Part shown: positions 42,407 through 50,746 of the stretch, piece after piece
How positions within the stretch are numbered: position 1 is the first letter of the stretch
Layout: each line of letters opens with the position of its first letter
Source of the DNA: JAFARZ01 sp035651595
Lineage (GTDB): Bacteria; Actinomycetota; Actinomycetes; Streptosporangiales; Streptosporangiaceae
DNA: 64,000 nucleotides
NCBI GenBank assembly: GCA_035651595.1
Contig: DASRFJ010000043.1
Location: 26,562 to 90,561, forward strand
Direction of reading: 5' to 3'
Notes under the pieces: model-generated
What the model was told of the DNA's origin: nothing
Databases searched by the model: none
What the model saw: only the letters and a program-made list of their open reading frames with translations
Position numbers and translations under genes: made by a program

Positions 42407-43198
42407 TTAGGCGGGATCGCCCTTGAGGGTAAAGCTGGTGAGCAGCTTGACCGCCAGGACCAGAGCGGCCACCGTGACGATCACGCCCATGACGACGCTG
42501 GTGGCGACCGTAAGGCTGGCGTCGAGGCCGGGATCGTTGACGATGCCGTTGGCGATGCCCAGCGAGTAGTGGCTGACCGACAGGAGCCGGGCCCCGCTGA
42601 CGAAGTTGCTCAGCAGGCTCTCCCAGATCAGCACGTACAGCAGCCCGACCGCGATCGCCCGGGTGGTCGCGACAGAGACCATGACGAAGATCGCGTTGTA
42701 GATCACGGCGCCGACCACGGCGCCCACGAACAGGCCGAGCGCGAACTTCCCGTCGCTGATCGCGTGGCCGGGGATGAAGGTCGGCGGGCCGTTCTGGTTG
42801 ATGATCTGCTGGTCCGGAGTCCGTCCTCCCCCGGAGATCAGCGCGGCGATCAGTTCCGGCACGGCGGCGAACAGTATCGTCAGCCCGGTCGCGACGGTGT
42901 ACTTCGTGATGATCACCGAGAGCCTGCGGACCGGCGTGGCCAGCAGGTGCACGATGCTGCCGTCGTCGATCTCGGCGCCGAGCACGCTCGTGCCGATGAT
43001 CAGCGCGGTCAGCGGCAGCAGCACGGTGAAGCCGAAGGTGCCCAGCACGTGCGTCGGCCACGGGCGGTCCGGTGGCTTGCCCGCGCGGAGCAGGAGCGTG
43101 GTGATGATCAGGAATGCCGCCGGGATCGCGAACAGCAGCGCGCGTCTGCGGCTGATCGTGGCCCGGAGCGTGATCCACGCGACGGTCGAATTGAACAC
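42407..43198 (-). CDS. ABC-2 type permease subunit
   Basis: The 263-residue membrane protein has about six hydrophobic segments (for example FTVLLPLTALIIGTSVLGAE) and the ABC-2 signature GSIVHLLATPVRR. It is the last gene of a four-gene minus-strand export operon. GGAG lies 8 nt before the GTG at 43198; an upstream GTG at 43207 is too close to it. It pairs with the ATPase encoded directly upstream. The cargo is unknown. Confidence 0.85.
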   Translation of the reverse strand: MFNSTVAWITLRATISRRRALLFAIPAAFLIITTLLLRAGKPPDRPWPTHVLGTFGFTVLLPLTALIIGTSVLGAEIDDGSIVHLLATPVRRLSVIITKYTVATGLTILFAAVPELIAALISGGGRTPDQQIINQNGPPTFIPGHAISDGKFALGLFVGAVVGAVIYNAIFVMVSVATTRAIAVGLLYVLIWESLLSNFVSGARLLSVSHYSLGIANGIVNDPGLDASLTVATSVVMGVIVTVAALVLAVKLLTSFTLKGDPA

Positions 43199-43210
43199 GG
43201 CTGGCACTCC

Positions 43211-44128
43211 TCAGTCAGCAATCAGGTAGGAAAAGACGCTTTCCAGCGACTCGTCGGTGGGCAGCAGCTCACGCAGCCTGATGCCGTTGTCCCGCGCGAG
43301 TACCGCGATGTCCGCGCAGAACGCGCCGTAGTCCGATGCGCGCACCTGGAGGCCGTTCTTGGTCAGCTCCACGCCGGTCACCGCCTTGCGGCCGATCAGC
43401 GTGGCCCCGAGCAGCCGATCGTCGGAGGATCTCACCATGAACACGTGCGGCCTGCTGGTCATCAGCCGGCGGATCGCCCGGAAGTCACCGGACGCGGCGA
43501 GCCGCCCGGCCACGACGACCTGGATGGTGCCGGACAGCCGTTCGACCTCTTCCAGGATGTGCGAGCTGAACACGATGATCCGGCCCTCGCTGCCGAGTTT
43601 GTCCAGCAGGTCCATCATGTGCAGCCGTTGCCGCGGGTCCATGCCGTTGAACGGCTCGTCGAGCAGCAGGATGTGCGGGTCGTGCACGAGCGCCGCGGCC
43701 ACCTTGATGCGCTGCCGCATGCCCTTGGAGTAGGTGGCGATCTTGCGCCCTGCCGCGTCGGCCATGTCGAGCATGCCGATGGCCCGGCGGGCCGCCGCTT
43801 CCGGGTCGGGCAGTTCGTGCAGCTTGGCGGTCACCTCGACGAACTGCTGTCCGGTGAGGAACGCGTAGACCGAGTCTCGCTCCGGGACCAGCGCCACGTC
43901 CTGGTAGATACCGGGATTGCGCCAGGTCGGGTGCTGCTCGCCGTTCCCCACGGTGAGCTCGCCGCGTGACGGCGGCAGGAAGCCGGCGATCATGTGCATG
44001 ATCGTGGACTTGCCCGCCCCGTTCGGGCCGAGCAGTCCGGTGACGCCCGGGCCGATCGACATCGTGATGTCGTTGACCGCGACCACGTTGCCGTACCAGC
44101 GCGAGACGTTACGGAACTCGATACTCAT
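43211..44128 (-). CDS. ABC transporter ATPase (second of two in the operon)
   Basis: The 305-residue ATPase shows Walker A GPNGAGKST, signature YSKGMRQRIK, Walker B LLLDEP and the switch His in FSSHILEEVE. The C-terminal tail matches export-type (ABC-A/DrrA-like) ATPases. It overlaps the upstream permease (ATGA) and precedes the final permease by 12 nt. It energises efflux of an unknown compound. Confidence 0.92.
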   Translation of the reverse strand: MSIEFRNVSRWYGNVVAVNDITMSIGPGVTGLLGPNGAGKSTIMHMIAGFLPPSRGELTVGNGEQHPTWRNPGIYQDVALVPERDSVYAFLTGQQFVEVTAKLHELPDPEAAARRAIGMLDMADAAGRKIATYSKGMRQRIKVAAALVHDPHILLLDEPFNGMDPRQRLHMMDLLDKLGSEGRIIVFSSHILEEVERLSGTIQVVVAGRLAASGDFRAIRRLMTSRPHVFMVRSSDDRLLGATLIGRKAVTGVELTKNGLQVRASDYGAFCADIAVLARDNGIRLRELLPTDESLESVFSYLIAD

Positions 44129-45018
44129 TGCTCGCTCGCCTTCCGGTATCTCGCGGCCAGGCCCCCGAGGCAGGCCGCGAGCATGATGAGCGCCATGACG
44201 CCGTAGAGCGGGCCGAAATGGCCCAGTGAGGTGGGGTCCAGGCCCTCGCTCGTGCCCCCGAGCCAGATCCGGACTCCGTCGATGACCGTGTACGGGCTGA
44301 GGAGGCCGACTAGCCGGACCGCCGTGGAGGTGGCCGTGATGTCGCCCTCCGCCTTGATCAGCAGCGAGGCCAGCGTCCAGAGCAGGAAACAGGTGATCGC
44401 CACGATGCCGGTGGCGTACGCTCGCCGCCCGGTGAAACTCGCCAGCACGAGGCCGATCGCCGCCATCAGCACGGCCCACAGCACCCCGAGCGCCAGGCCT
44501 GGCAGCAGCGCCTTGGTCTCTGACCACACGCCGTGGCTGTTCTTGGCGCTCGCGATCGTGCCCACGTACATGATCAGCAGCGGCAGCTCGACCAGGATCA
44601 GCAGCGCCGCGGTGAGCGCGATGTACTTGGCCAGCGGGTAGTCGAGCCGGCGCAGCGGCCTGCTGAAGTACAGCGGCAGCACGTGGCTGCGCAGGTCCCT
44701 GGACACCAGTTCGGGCGCCTGCGCCGCGATGAAGATCGTCACGACCAGGACCCGCAGCTGCGGCGTGTAGACGTCGTAGCCGAACAGCCTCGCGTTGCCG
44801 CGCGCCACCGCGAACGCGTTCGCGAGCGCCGGCAGGCACATCACGACGATCGCCAGGAACGGCACGATCTTGGCCTTCACGCCCCGGCCGATGCCCCACG
44901 AGGACCGGAAGCTGTGCCAGGTCAGTGCCCTTATGATGGCGGCCCGGCCCAGCCGCGGCCCGTCGTACCCGCGGTAGCCGAGATCATGGATGACGCCGGC
45001 GGCCTGTGTCTCAGACAT
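44125..45018 (-). CDS. ABC-2 type permease subunit
   Basis: The 297-residue membrane protein has a cytosolic N-terminus with the family-typical HDLGYRGYDGPRLGR and then about six membrane segments. SRDLRSHVLPLYFSRPLRRL is the ABC-2 coupling loop. It overlaps both neighbouring ATPase genes and is probably the partner of the first ATPase. Confidence 0.88.
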   Translation of the reverse strand: MSETQAAGVIHDLGYRGYDGPRLGRAAIIRALTWHSFRSSWGIGRGVKAKIVPFLAIVVMCLPALANAFAVARGNARLFGYDVYTPQLRVLVVTIFIAAQAPELVSRDLRSHVLPLYFSRPLRRLDYPLAKYIALTAALLILVELPLLIMYVGTIASAKNSHGVWSETKALLPGLALGVLWAVLMAAIGLVLASFTGRRAYATGIVAITCFLLWTLASLLIKAEGDITATSTAVRLVGLLSPYTVIDGVRIWLGGTSEGLDPTSLGHFGPLYGVMALIMLAACLGGLAARYRKASEQ

Positions 45019-45991
45019 TGGCGGCCTCCTGCTTGCCGTCCTCGTGATCCGCGTCGTCGGCGTCGCGGAACAGTTCCTCGACCTGGTGCCGCCGCTGCTC
45101 CAGCCGGCTCAGCGGAAGCTTCAGCGCCGCGACGCAGTCCCTGACGGTGTCGTAGGTCTCGTCCCCGCTGAGCGGGACCAGCAGCGTCCGCTGCTGGGTG
45201 GTGGCGGCCAGGCCGTGCCTGGCCAGCTCCTCGGCCAGCTGGGCGAGGCCCTCCTCCACCTCGACCGCGAGCATCTCGCTGGCCCGGGTGAAGCTGGTGA
45301 TCGAGTCGGCGCGCAGCAGACGTCCGCTCTCGATCGCCACCAGGTTGTCGCAGATCCGCTCGATCTCACCGAGCAGGTGCGAGGCGACGACTATCGAGAT
45401 GCCGAACTCCGCGCCGATCCGCGCAATCAGTTCGAGCATCGCGTTGCGCCCGGCCGGGTCCAGCCCGTTGGTGGGCTCGTCGAGCAGCAGCAGCTGGGGG
45501 TCGCCGACCAGCGCCTGGGCGAGCTTCACCCGCTGCTTCATGCCGGTCGAGTACTGGCCGATCAGCCGGTACCGCTCCTCGTGCAGGCCCACGTGCCGCA
45601 GCGACTCGGCGGCCCGCTCCTTGGCGACGGTCGGCGGCAGGCCGGACATCCGCCCCAGGTGGGTCACGAACTCGGTGGCGGTGACATCGGGCGGCAGGCA
45701 GTCGTGCTCCGGCATGTAGCCGAGCAGGGTCCTGATCATCTCGCCTTCGGCGACGCTGTCGTGGCCGAGGACCTTGGCCTGGCCCTTCGTGGGCGGCATG
45801 AGGCCCAGCAGGATCTTGATCAGCGTGGACTTCCCGGCCCCGTTGGCGCCGACAAGCCCGGTCACGCCGGGGGCGAAGCTCACGCTCAGCCCGTCCAGCG
45901 CGGTTACCGGCGTCTTGCCGGGATATATCTTGGTCAGTGCCCTGGTATCGATGACCGCGGTGGCGGTCTCCTGGGCGGGTATGTCTGGCAT
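45011..45991 (-). CDS. ABC transporter ATPase (first of two in the operon)
   Basis: The 326-residue ATPase has Walker A GANGAGKST, signature YSTGMKQRVK, Walker B LLLDEP and the His switch ASHLLGEIE. An acidic tail of about 20 residues ends the protein. The ATG at 45991 gives a family-like start (MPDIPAQ); longer in-frame extensions lack support. It is the first gene of the export operon and is divergent from a histidine kinase, a layout common for antibiotic or peptide resistance pumps. Confidence 0.9.
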   Translation of the reverse strand: MPDIPAQETATAVIDTRALTKIYPGKTPVTALDGLSVSFAPGVTGLVGANGAGKSTLIKILLGLMPPTKGQAKVLGHDSVAEGEMIRTLLGYMPEHDCLPPDVTATEFVTHLGRMSGLPPTVAKERAAESLRHVGLHEERYRLIGQYSTGMKQRVKLAQALVGDPQLLLLDEPTNGLDPAGRNAMLELIARIGAEFGISIVVASHLLGEIERICDNLVAIESGRLLRADSITSFTRASEMLAVEVEEGLAQLAEELARHGLAATTQQRTLLVPLSGDETYDTVRDCVAALKLPLSRLEQRRHQVEELFRDADDADHEDGKQEAANV

Positions 45992-46131
45992 GCTGACACT
46001 CTGCCGCGAGCGGGTGCCTGGGCACATCGCCTTGCGGAGTGAGGTTCCGCGCCGCCGGCGGGCCTTCCGCCTCCCCCGGTCGCCTGCGCGGCGTACGCCC
46101 TCAGGATGACGTTCTGGCGGTATTTGCAGGT

Positions 46132-46137
46132 TACGGT
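46132..46137 (+). promoter_or_regulatory. -10 box TACGGT for the histidine kinase gene
   Basis: TACGGT lies 6 nt before the GTG at 46144. The 152-nt gap to the divergent ABC operon must also carry that operon's promoter; none is obvious. Confidence 0.4.
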
Positions 46138-46143
46138 AGTTAG

Positions 46144-47748
46144 GTGCGCTCTTCCACGTCTCCGCGTCCACCGCTGACCAAGCGGATGCGGCCCGTCCAC
46201 TGGGCCATCATCGACTGGGTCGTCGCCGCCGGGCTCGGCCTGATCGTGTTCGCGGGAGTCAGGAAGGCCGGCGTCCGGATAAGCCAAGCCGGGTACCCGA
46301 TCGCTTTCGTCCGTCCCTCGCAGGTCGCGGCGACGCTGACGCTGCTGCTCGTGATCGTCTCGGTGCTATCGGTGGCGTTGCGCCGGCGGCGGCCGCGGTT
46401 CATGCTGGGCGTCCTGCTGGCCGGCTCGGTCGTCGCCACCGTGCTGTCCGGCCCGGAACCCGCCGCCCTGACCTATTTCCTGCCGATCGCGTACGTCCTC
46501 TACATCGTCGCCGCGACGTACGACACCAGGCGGACCGCGGCCCGCATGCTCGGCGCGGTGGCCCTCACCCTGCTCGTCGACGAAGTGCTGCTCGGCCTGG
46601 AGGCCAGTCCGCACGGCTTCGCGGACAACGTCAGCGCCCTGGTGCCCGCGGTCCTCTGCGTGACGATCGCGTGGTTCTTCGGTTACATCGTCCGCCAGCG
46701 CCGCAGGTATGCGATCGGGCTCCAGGAGGAGGCGGCGAGCAAGGCGGTCGCCGAGGAGCGGCTGCGCATCGCCCGCGAGCTGCACGACGTGGTCGCGCAC
46801 AGCATGAGCGTCATCGCCGTGCAGGCGGGCTACGGCCAGTACGTCCTCGACGGGCAGCCGGAGGACGCCCGAGCGGCCCTCGGCGCCATTCAGGCCACCA
46901 GCCGCGAGGCCCTGGACGAGATGCGCCGGATGCTCGGCGCGCTGCGTCAGGCCGACGAGGCGGCCGCCCGCGGCCAGGCTGTCCCGGAGGCGGCGCCGCC
47001 CGTCCCCGCCGCGAGCCAGGCCGCCGCCGCTGCGAGCCAGGCCGCCGCCGCGGGCCTGGCCGCGCCGAGCCCGGCCGCTCAGTACCTGGCCGCCGCCGGC
47101 GCCGCCGCGCGAGCGGACGAGGCCGGCCAGGCGACCGCCATCCCGGCCGCCGCCATCGCCGCCGCGGCGGACTACGGCTCCTCCGACGGCACCTTCCCGC
47201 GGCCGGCCGACGCCCTCGGCGCGCTGGCCAGCCTGTTCCGGCAGGCCGCGGCCGGCACGATCCCGGCCGCGCCATCCCGCGCGGACACCGCCGCCGCCCC
47301 GCTGTTCCCCGCCCCCGGGCTCGACGACCTGGACCGGCTGCTCAACCGCACCGCGAGCGCCGGCGTACAGGTGTCGCTCCGGCGGCGGGGCGATCCGCGG
47401 CCGCTCCCGCCGAGCATCGACCTGTCCGCGTACCGGATCATCCAGGAGGCGCTGACCAACGTGGTCAAGCACGCCCACGCCAGCCGGTGCGACGTGGTCA
47501 TCGAATACGGCACGACCGAGCTGACGCTGCGGGTGACCGACAGCGGCGCGGGTATCGCCGTCCCGGCCATGGCGGGCGCCGCCGCGGCGGCCCGGCATGC
47601 CCTCGCCGACCCGCTGCCCGGCGGCCACGGCATCATCGGCATGCGCGAGCGGGTCAGCCTGCTGGGCGGCTCGTTCAGCGCCGGACCGCTGCCGGGGTAT
47701 GGTTTCGAGGTGGTAGCGCGGATCCCGTTGCCGGACGGTCAGGCATGA
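46144..47748 (+). CDS. sensor histidine kinase (NarL-type partner) with Ala-rich insert
   Basis: The 534-residue protein has about five N-terminal membrane helices. The dimerisation domain is ARELHDVVAHSM with the phosphoacceptor His 214. A HATPase domain carries IIQEALTNVVKHAHAS and GHGIIGMRERV. Between them, about residues 273-395, is a long Ala/Pro-rich stretch that is absent from most relatives, where the two domains are close. It overlaps the response regulator by 4 nt. It may sense the substrate of the divergent exporters. Confidence 0.9.
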   Translation: MRSSTSPRPPLTKRMRPVHWAIIDWVVAAGLGLIVFAGVRKAGVRISQAGYPIAFVRPSQVAATLTLLLVIVSVLSVALRRRRPRFMLGVLLAGSVVATVLSGPEPAALTYFLPIAYVLYIVAATYDTRRTAARMLGAVALTLLVDEVLLGLEASPHGFADNVSALVPAVLCVTIAWFFGYIVRQRRRYAIGLQEEAASKAVAEERLRIARELHDVVAHSMSVIAVQAGYGQYVLDGQPEDARAALGAIQATSREALDEMRRMLGALRQADEAAARGQAVPEAAPPVPAASQAAAAASQAAAAGLAAPSPAAQYLAAAGAAARADEAGQATAIPAAAIAAAADYGSSDGTFPRPADALGALASLFRQAAAGTIPAAPSRADTAAAPLFPAPGLDDLDRLLNRTASAGVQVSLRRRGDPRPLPPSIDLSAYRIIQEALTNVVKHAHASRCDVVIEYGTTELTLRVTDSGAGIAVPAMAGAAAAARHALADPLPGGHGIIGMRERVSLLGGSFSAGPLPGYGFEVVARIPLPDGQA

Positions 47749-49268
47749 CGCTTCGCGTCGTCGTCGCCGACGACCAGGCCCTGGTCCGGGTCGGCTTCTG
47801 CGGCATCATCGCCGCGACACCGGGCCTGGAGATCGTGGGCGAGGCCGCGAACGGCAGCGCGGCGGTCACCGCGGCCAAGGACACCAAGCCCGACGTCGTC
47901 CTGATGGACGTCCGGATGCCGGTCATGGACGGCATCGAGGCAACCCGGCAGATCACCGCCAGCACCGATGTCCGGGTGCTGATCCTGACCACGTTCGACC
48001 TCGACGAGTACGTGTACGCCGCGCTGCGCGCCGGAGCCAGCGGGTTCCTGCTCAAGGACACGCTGCCCGCCGACCTGATCAACGCCATCCGGGTCGTGGC
48101 GGGCGGCGACGCGCTGCTCGCCCCCAGCGTCACCCGCCGCCTGATCGGTGAGTTCGCCAGGAGCGGCCTGCCCGGCAAGCCGGCCGTGACCGCCAGCGCG
48201 CCGACCGCGCAGGCGCGGGCCATGGAAGTGCTCACCGACCGGGAGCGGGAGGTGCTCGAGCTGGTGGCGCGCGGCATGTCCAACGCCGAGATCGCCGACC
48301 ACCTGACGATCAGCCCGGCCACGGCGAAGACCCACGTCGCGCACCTGCTGACCAAGCTGGACGCCCGGGATCGCATCCAGCTGGTCATCCTCGCCTATCA
48401 GTCGGGGTTGGTACAGGCCAGCCAGTTACCCCCATCAGGCCAGCTCCACGAGCGGGAACGCGCGGTGGCGGCGGGGCGGGACCAGGAAGTTCTGCCTGCG
48501 GGTGGCGGTGAGGAACCGCTCGAGCCCGTTGTCATCGGGGTCGACGCCGAACTGGTTCTGGAGGTCCAGCGAGGCCTGGTTGACCCGCATCAGCCGGAAG
48601 AACTCGGCCGTGGGCACGAAGATCGTGAACTGAAGCTTCGGCTGGTTCGAGCCGTCCGGCACATCCATGCTGTCCAGGCCGGGACCGTCCATCCGGATGT
48701 GGATCGGGGTCCCGTCCGCGGCACGGGTGGAACGTTGCAGGCAGGACAGGTGGCCGAGGCGGTGCCCGCCCTGGAAGGTGTTGACGGCCTGGGCGTTGGC
48801 GGCGGCGTCCCCGGTTCCCTGGAAGAGGTTGGGGAAGTAGCTCGGGCCGCCGCCGTTGTTGAACTGGTCGGCGTTGCCGGCCGACGGGATCGGGTTGGAG
48901 CGGAACATGTACTGAACCCGCTCGGTGAACGGCTCGCCCTCGCTGTCGGCGGCCGACGGCTTGGCGTAGAACTGCGCGAGGTCCTCGATGACGTGCGACA
49001 GGTGCTGGATGGCGCCGTTGTCGAAGTAGTCGCCGGCCTTGGCCGTGGTCAGGCGGGCGGCGGAATTCCCGGCGAACGTGCAGATCGCGGCCGGCCCGGC
49101 GCCGTTGGTCTGCTGGTCGAGGAACCCCATCCACATCGGCGAGTCCGAGCTGATCTCCTCCGCGTACGCGAACCCGTGGGTCTCCGCCATATTGCGCGGG
49201 AGCGAGATCCCGACGAACTGAGCCCGGCTGGACGTGACCGTGGCGAGCCCTCTGAACAGCGTGGGTGA
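47745..49268 (+). CDS. LuxR/NarL-family response regulator lacking its normal stop
   Basis: Residues 1-120 are a receiver domain (VVVADDQALVRVGF, phosphoacceptor D55 in LMDVRMPVMDG, conserved Lys in FLLKDTLP). Residues about 160-225 are a LuxR helix-turn-helix (LTDREREVLELVARGMSNAE, then TAKTHVAHLLTKL). Homology ends near 48425, where such proteins stop, but no in-frame stop occurs until 49266. The extra about 280 residues are the antisense of the convergent Tat-protein gene and look like composition artefact. The intergenic spacer and stop were probably lost by deletion, or there is a sequencing error. The regulator domains themselves look intact. Confidence 0.7.
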   Translation: MTLRVVVADDQALVRVGFCGIIAATPGLEIVGEAANGSAAVTAAKDTKPDVVLMDVRMPVMDGIEATRQITASTDVRVLILTTFDLDEYVYAALRAGASGFLLKDTLPADLINAIRVVAGGDALLAPSVTRRLIGEFARSGLPGKPAVTASAPTAQARAMEVLTDREREVLELVARGMSNAEIADHLTISPATAKTHVAHLLTKLDARDRIQLVILAYQSGLVQASQLPPSGQLHERERAVAAGRDQEVLPAGGGEEPLEPVVIGVDAELVLEVQRGLVDPHQPEELGRGHEDRELKLRLVRAVRHIHAVQAGTVHPDVDRGPVRGTGGTLQAGQVAEAVPALEGVDGLGVGGGVPGSLEEVGEVARAAAVVELVGVAGRRDRVGAEHVLNPLGERLALAVGGRRLGVELREVLDDVRQVLDGAVVEVVAGLGRGQAGGGIPGERADRGRPGAVGLLVEEPHPHRRVRADLLRVREPVGLRHIARERDPDELSPAGRDRGEPSEQRG

Positions 49269-49970
49269 CGTGACGGACTGCCCGTTGAGCCTGTTGCTGC
49301 CGCCGAGCCAGGCCACGACGTCGGTGAGTATGGTCGAGTTATCGCTCCGCAGAGTGATTAGCAGATCATTGCTTTCGATCTTCACGGGGACGTTGAACGT
49401 CTTCTTGGTGACGCCCGGGTTCGCCGAACTGACGTCGGTCGGGCCCGGCACGGCCTCCTCGAGTACGAAGCGGCTGTTGTTCGACGCCAGCCTCGGCATG
49501 TGCCCGGACACCAGGGAGCCGGTCATCCCGCCCGGCAGCCGGTTGAAGTACGGGATCCCGTACGCGATGAACGTGATCACCCCGGCCGCCGCGAACTGAT
49601 AGGTGGCCTCGATGGTCGCCAGGGCGTTGCTCAGGTTCTGCTGATCCGCCGCGGTCGGCGTGCGGCTGAGCGCGGCGGTGATGAATACCGAGTGGACCGG
49701 CGGCAGCTGAGCGGTGATGTTCCCGCCGCCGTCGTTGAGCGTTCGCGGCCCCGCGATGAACGAGCCGATGTCGAACTGAATGTCCGGCAGCGTTGCGGCG
49801 GTGAGTGTGGTGCGCGGCGGCAGCACCGCGTGCCGGCCGGCCAGCCGCAGCGTGCCCAGGGCGAGGGCCAGTCCCCCGGCGCCCTTGAACAGCGTCCGTC
49901 TGCCGACGACGCCAGGGTCAGCGTGCTTGGACCCGGCGTTCGCGACGTTTCCCAGTTCCTCGATGCGCAT
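48435..49970 (-). CDS. Tat-exported protein, Dyp-peroxidase-like (DUF7405-type)
   Basis: The 511-residue protein has a twin-arginine signal (GRRTLFKGAGGLALALGTL, about residues 23-41) and a large secreted domain. It contains FQGGHRLGHLSCLQRS and the phrase PIHIRMDGPGLDSMDVPDG. I relate it to the DUF7405/Dyp-like Tat proteins with moderate confidence; the classical GxxDG heme motif is not present. GAAGGGA lies 9 nt before the ATG at 49970. It is monocistronic, with its own promoter and dyad upstream. The convergent response-regulator frame runs through its 3' half on the other strand. Confidence 0.72.
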   Translation of the reverse strand: MRIEELGNVANAGSKHADPGVVGRRTLFKGAGGLALALGTLRLAGRHAVLPPRTTLTAATLPDIQFDIGSFIAGPRTLNDGGGNITAQLPPVHSVFITAALSRTPTAADQQNLSNALATIEATYQFAAAGVITFIAYGIPYFNRLPGGMTGSLVSGHMPRLASNNSRFVLEEAVPGPTDVSSANPGVTKKTFNVPVKIESNDLLITLRSDNSTILTDVVAWLGGSNRLNGQSVTSPTLFRGLATVTSSRAQFVGISLPRNMAETHGFAYAEEISSDSPMWMGFLDQQTNGAGPAAICTFAGNSAARLTTAKAGDYFDNGAIQHLSHVIEDLAQFYAKPSAADSEGEPFTERVQYMFRSNPIPSAGNADQFNNGGGPSYFPNLFQGTGDAAANAQAVNTFQGGHRLGHLSCLQRSTRAADGTPIHIRMDGPGLDSMDVPDGSNQPKLQFTIFVPTAEFFRLMRVNQASLDLQNQFGVDPDDNGLERFLTATRRQNFLVPPRRHRAFPLVELA

Positions 49971-50001
49971 GTCGTGACGTCCCTTCTCGACGGTGCGCAT
50001 C

Positions 50002-50030
50002 AACATAGAGTCAAATGATTATCCAATCAA
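50002..50030 (-). promoter_or_regulatory. promoter of the Tat-exported protein gene
   Basis: On the minus strand TTGATT (50030-50025) and TATGTT (50007-50002) are 17 nt apart, leaving a leader of about 25 nt. Confidence 0.5.
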
Positions 50031-50035
50031 TAATT

Positions 50036-50056
50036 GACAATCAGGAAATGATTGTC
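50036..50056. promoter_or_regulatory. operator-like dyad upstream of that promoter
   Basis: GACAATCA and TGATTGTC are perfect 8-bp arms around GGAAA, in an A/T-rich patch with further AATCA/TGATT half-sites. A regulator site is likely; the protein is unknown. The rest of 50057-50350 shows no gene or repeat. Confidence 0.5.
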
Positions 50057-50350
50057 TATCGGTGCACCGGGGCCGGTTTGAAGATCGCTACCGGCTTACG
50101 ACCTGCGATGCGGGTATCAGAGCCGGCTCCGCCACGCGCCCCAGCCGCCCGTGATCACATGCGCCCAGGCCGTAACTTTCATCCACGGGCGGCGCACGGG
50201 ACAGGTCCGCGAATGCGGCTATCACTTTTCTACCACTTAAGAAACGTGCCACTGTCTGGACGTAACAGGACAAGAGAGGACGTTCGCGACAACTTGCCGT
50301 GAGCGAAGACGCGCCCGGATGGACAGCGCCCGCGCGCCCACGGAGAAGTC

Positions 50351-50746
50351 TCAGTGGGAGAAGTGGCCTCGGTAGTACTCGAAGACGAAGCCGATCGAGG
50401 AGTACACCACGAACAGCATGCCGATGAGGAACAGCCACCAGCCGATCGCCGCGCCGACCGCGGTGACCGCGGCGGACAGGCCGAGGAACAGCGGCCACCA
50501 GCTGTGCGGACTGAAGAAGCCGATCTCGCCGGTGCCCTGCTCGATCTCGCCGACGTTGTCGTCCTCGGGCCGCAGCGGCAGGCGCCGCCCGGTGAACAGG
50601 AGGTAGAAGCCGGTCAGCAACGCGAGCCCCACGGCCAGCGCCAGCGCGGTCGTGCCTGTCGGGTCGTACGACAGGTACCAGTACACGATGTCCGCGCCGC
50701 CGAAGAACACGCCGCAGCCGAGGAACAGCCAGCCTTCGACCTTCAT
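50351..50746 (-). CDS. ctaF: cytochrome c oxidase subunit IV, actinobacterial type
   Basis: The 131-residue membrane protein has four hydrophobic segments and the family start MKVEGWLFLGCGVFFGGADI. The phrase GFFSPHSWWPLFLGLSAAV is typical of CtaF. The gene overlaps the ctaD stop by 1 nt (TAATG) and ends the operon. It stabilises the aa3 oxidase core of the actinobacterial respiratory supercomplex. Confidence 0.93.
   Translation of the reverse strand: MKVEGWLFLGCGVFFGGADIVYWYLSYDPTGTTALALAVGLALLTGFYLLFTGRRLPLRPEDDNVGEIEQGTGEIGFFSPHSWWPLFLGLSAAVTAVGAAIGWWLFLIGMLFVVYSSIGFVFEYYRGHFSH

Noticed and set aside
48440..49268. A real C-terminal domain on the response regulator
   Set aside because: The translation is the reverse-strand shadow of the Tat-exported protein gene and shows no domain.
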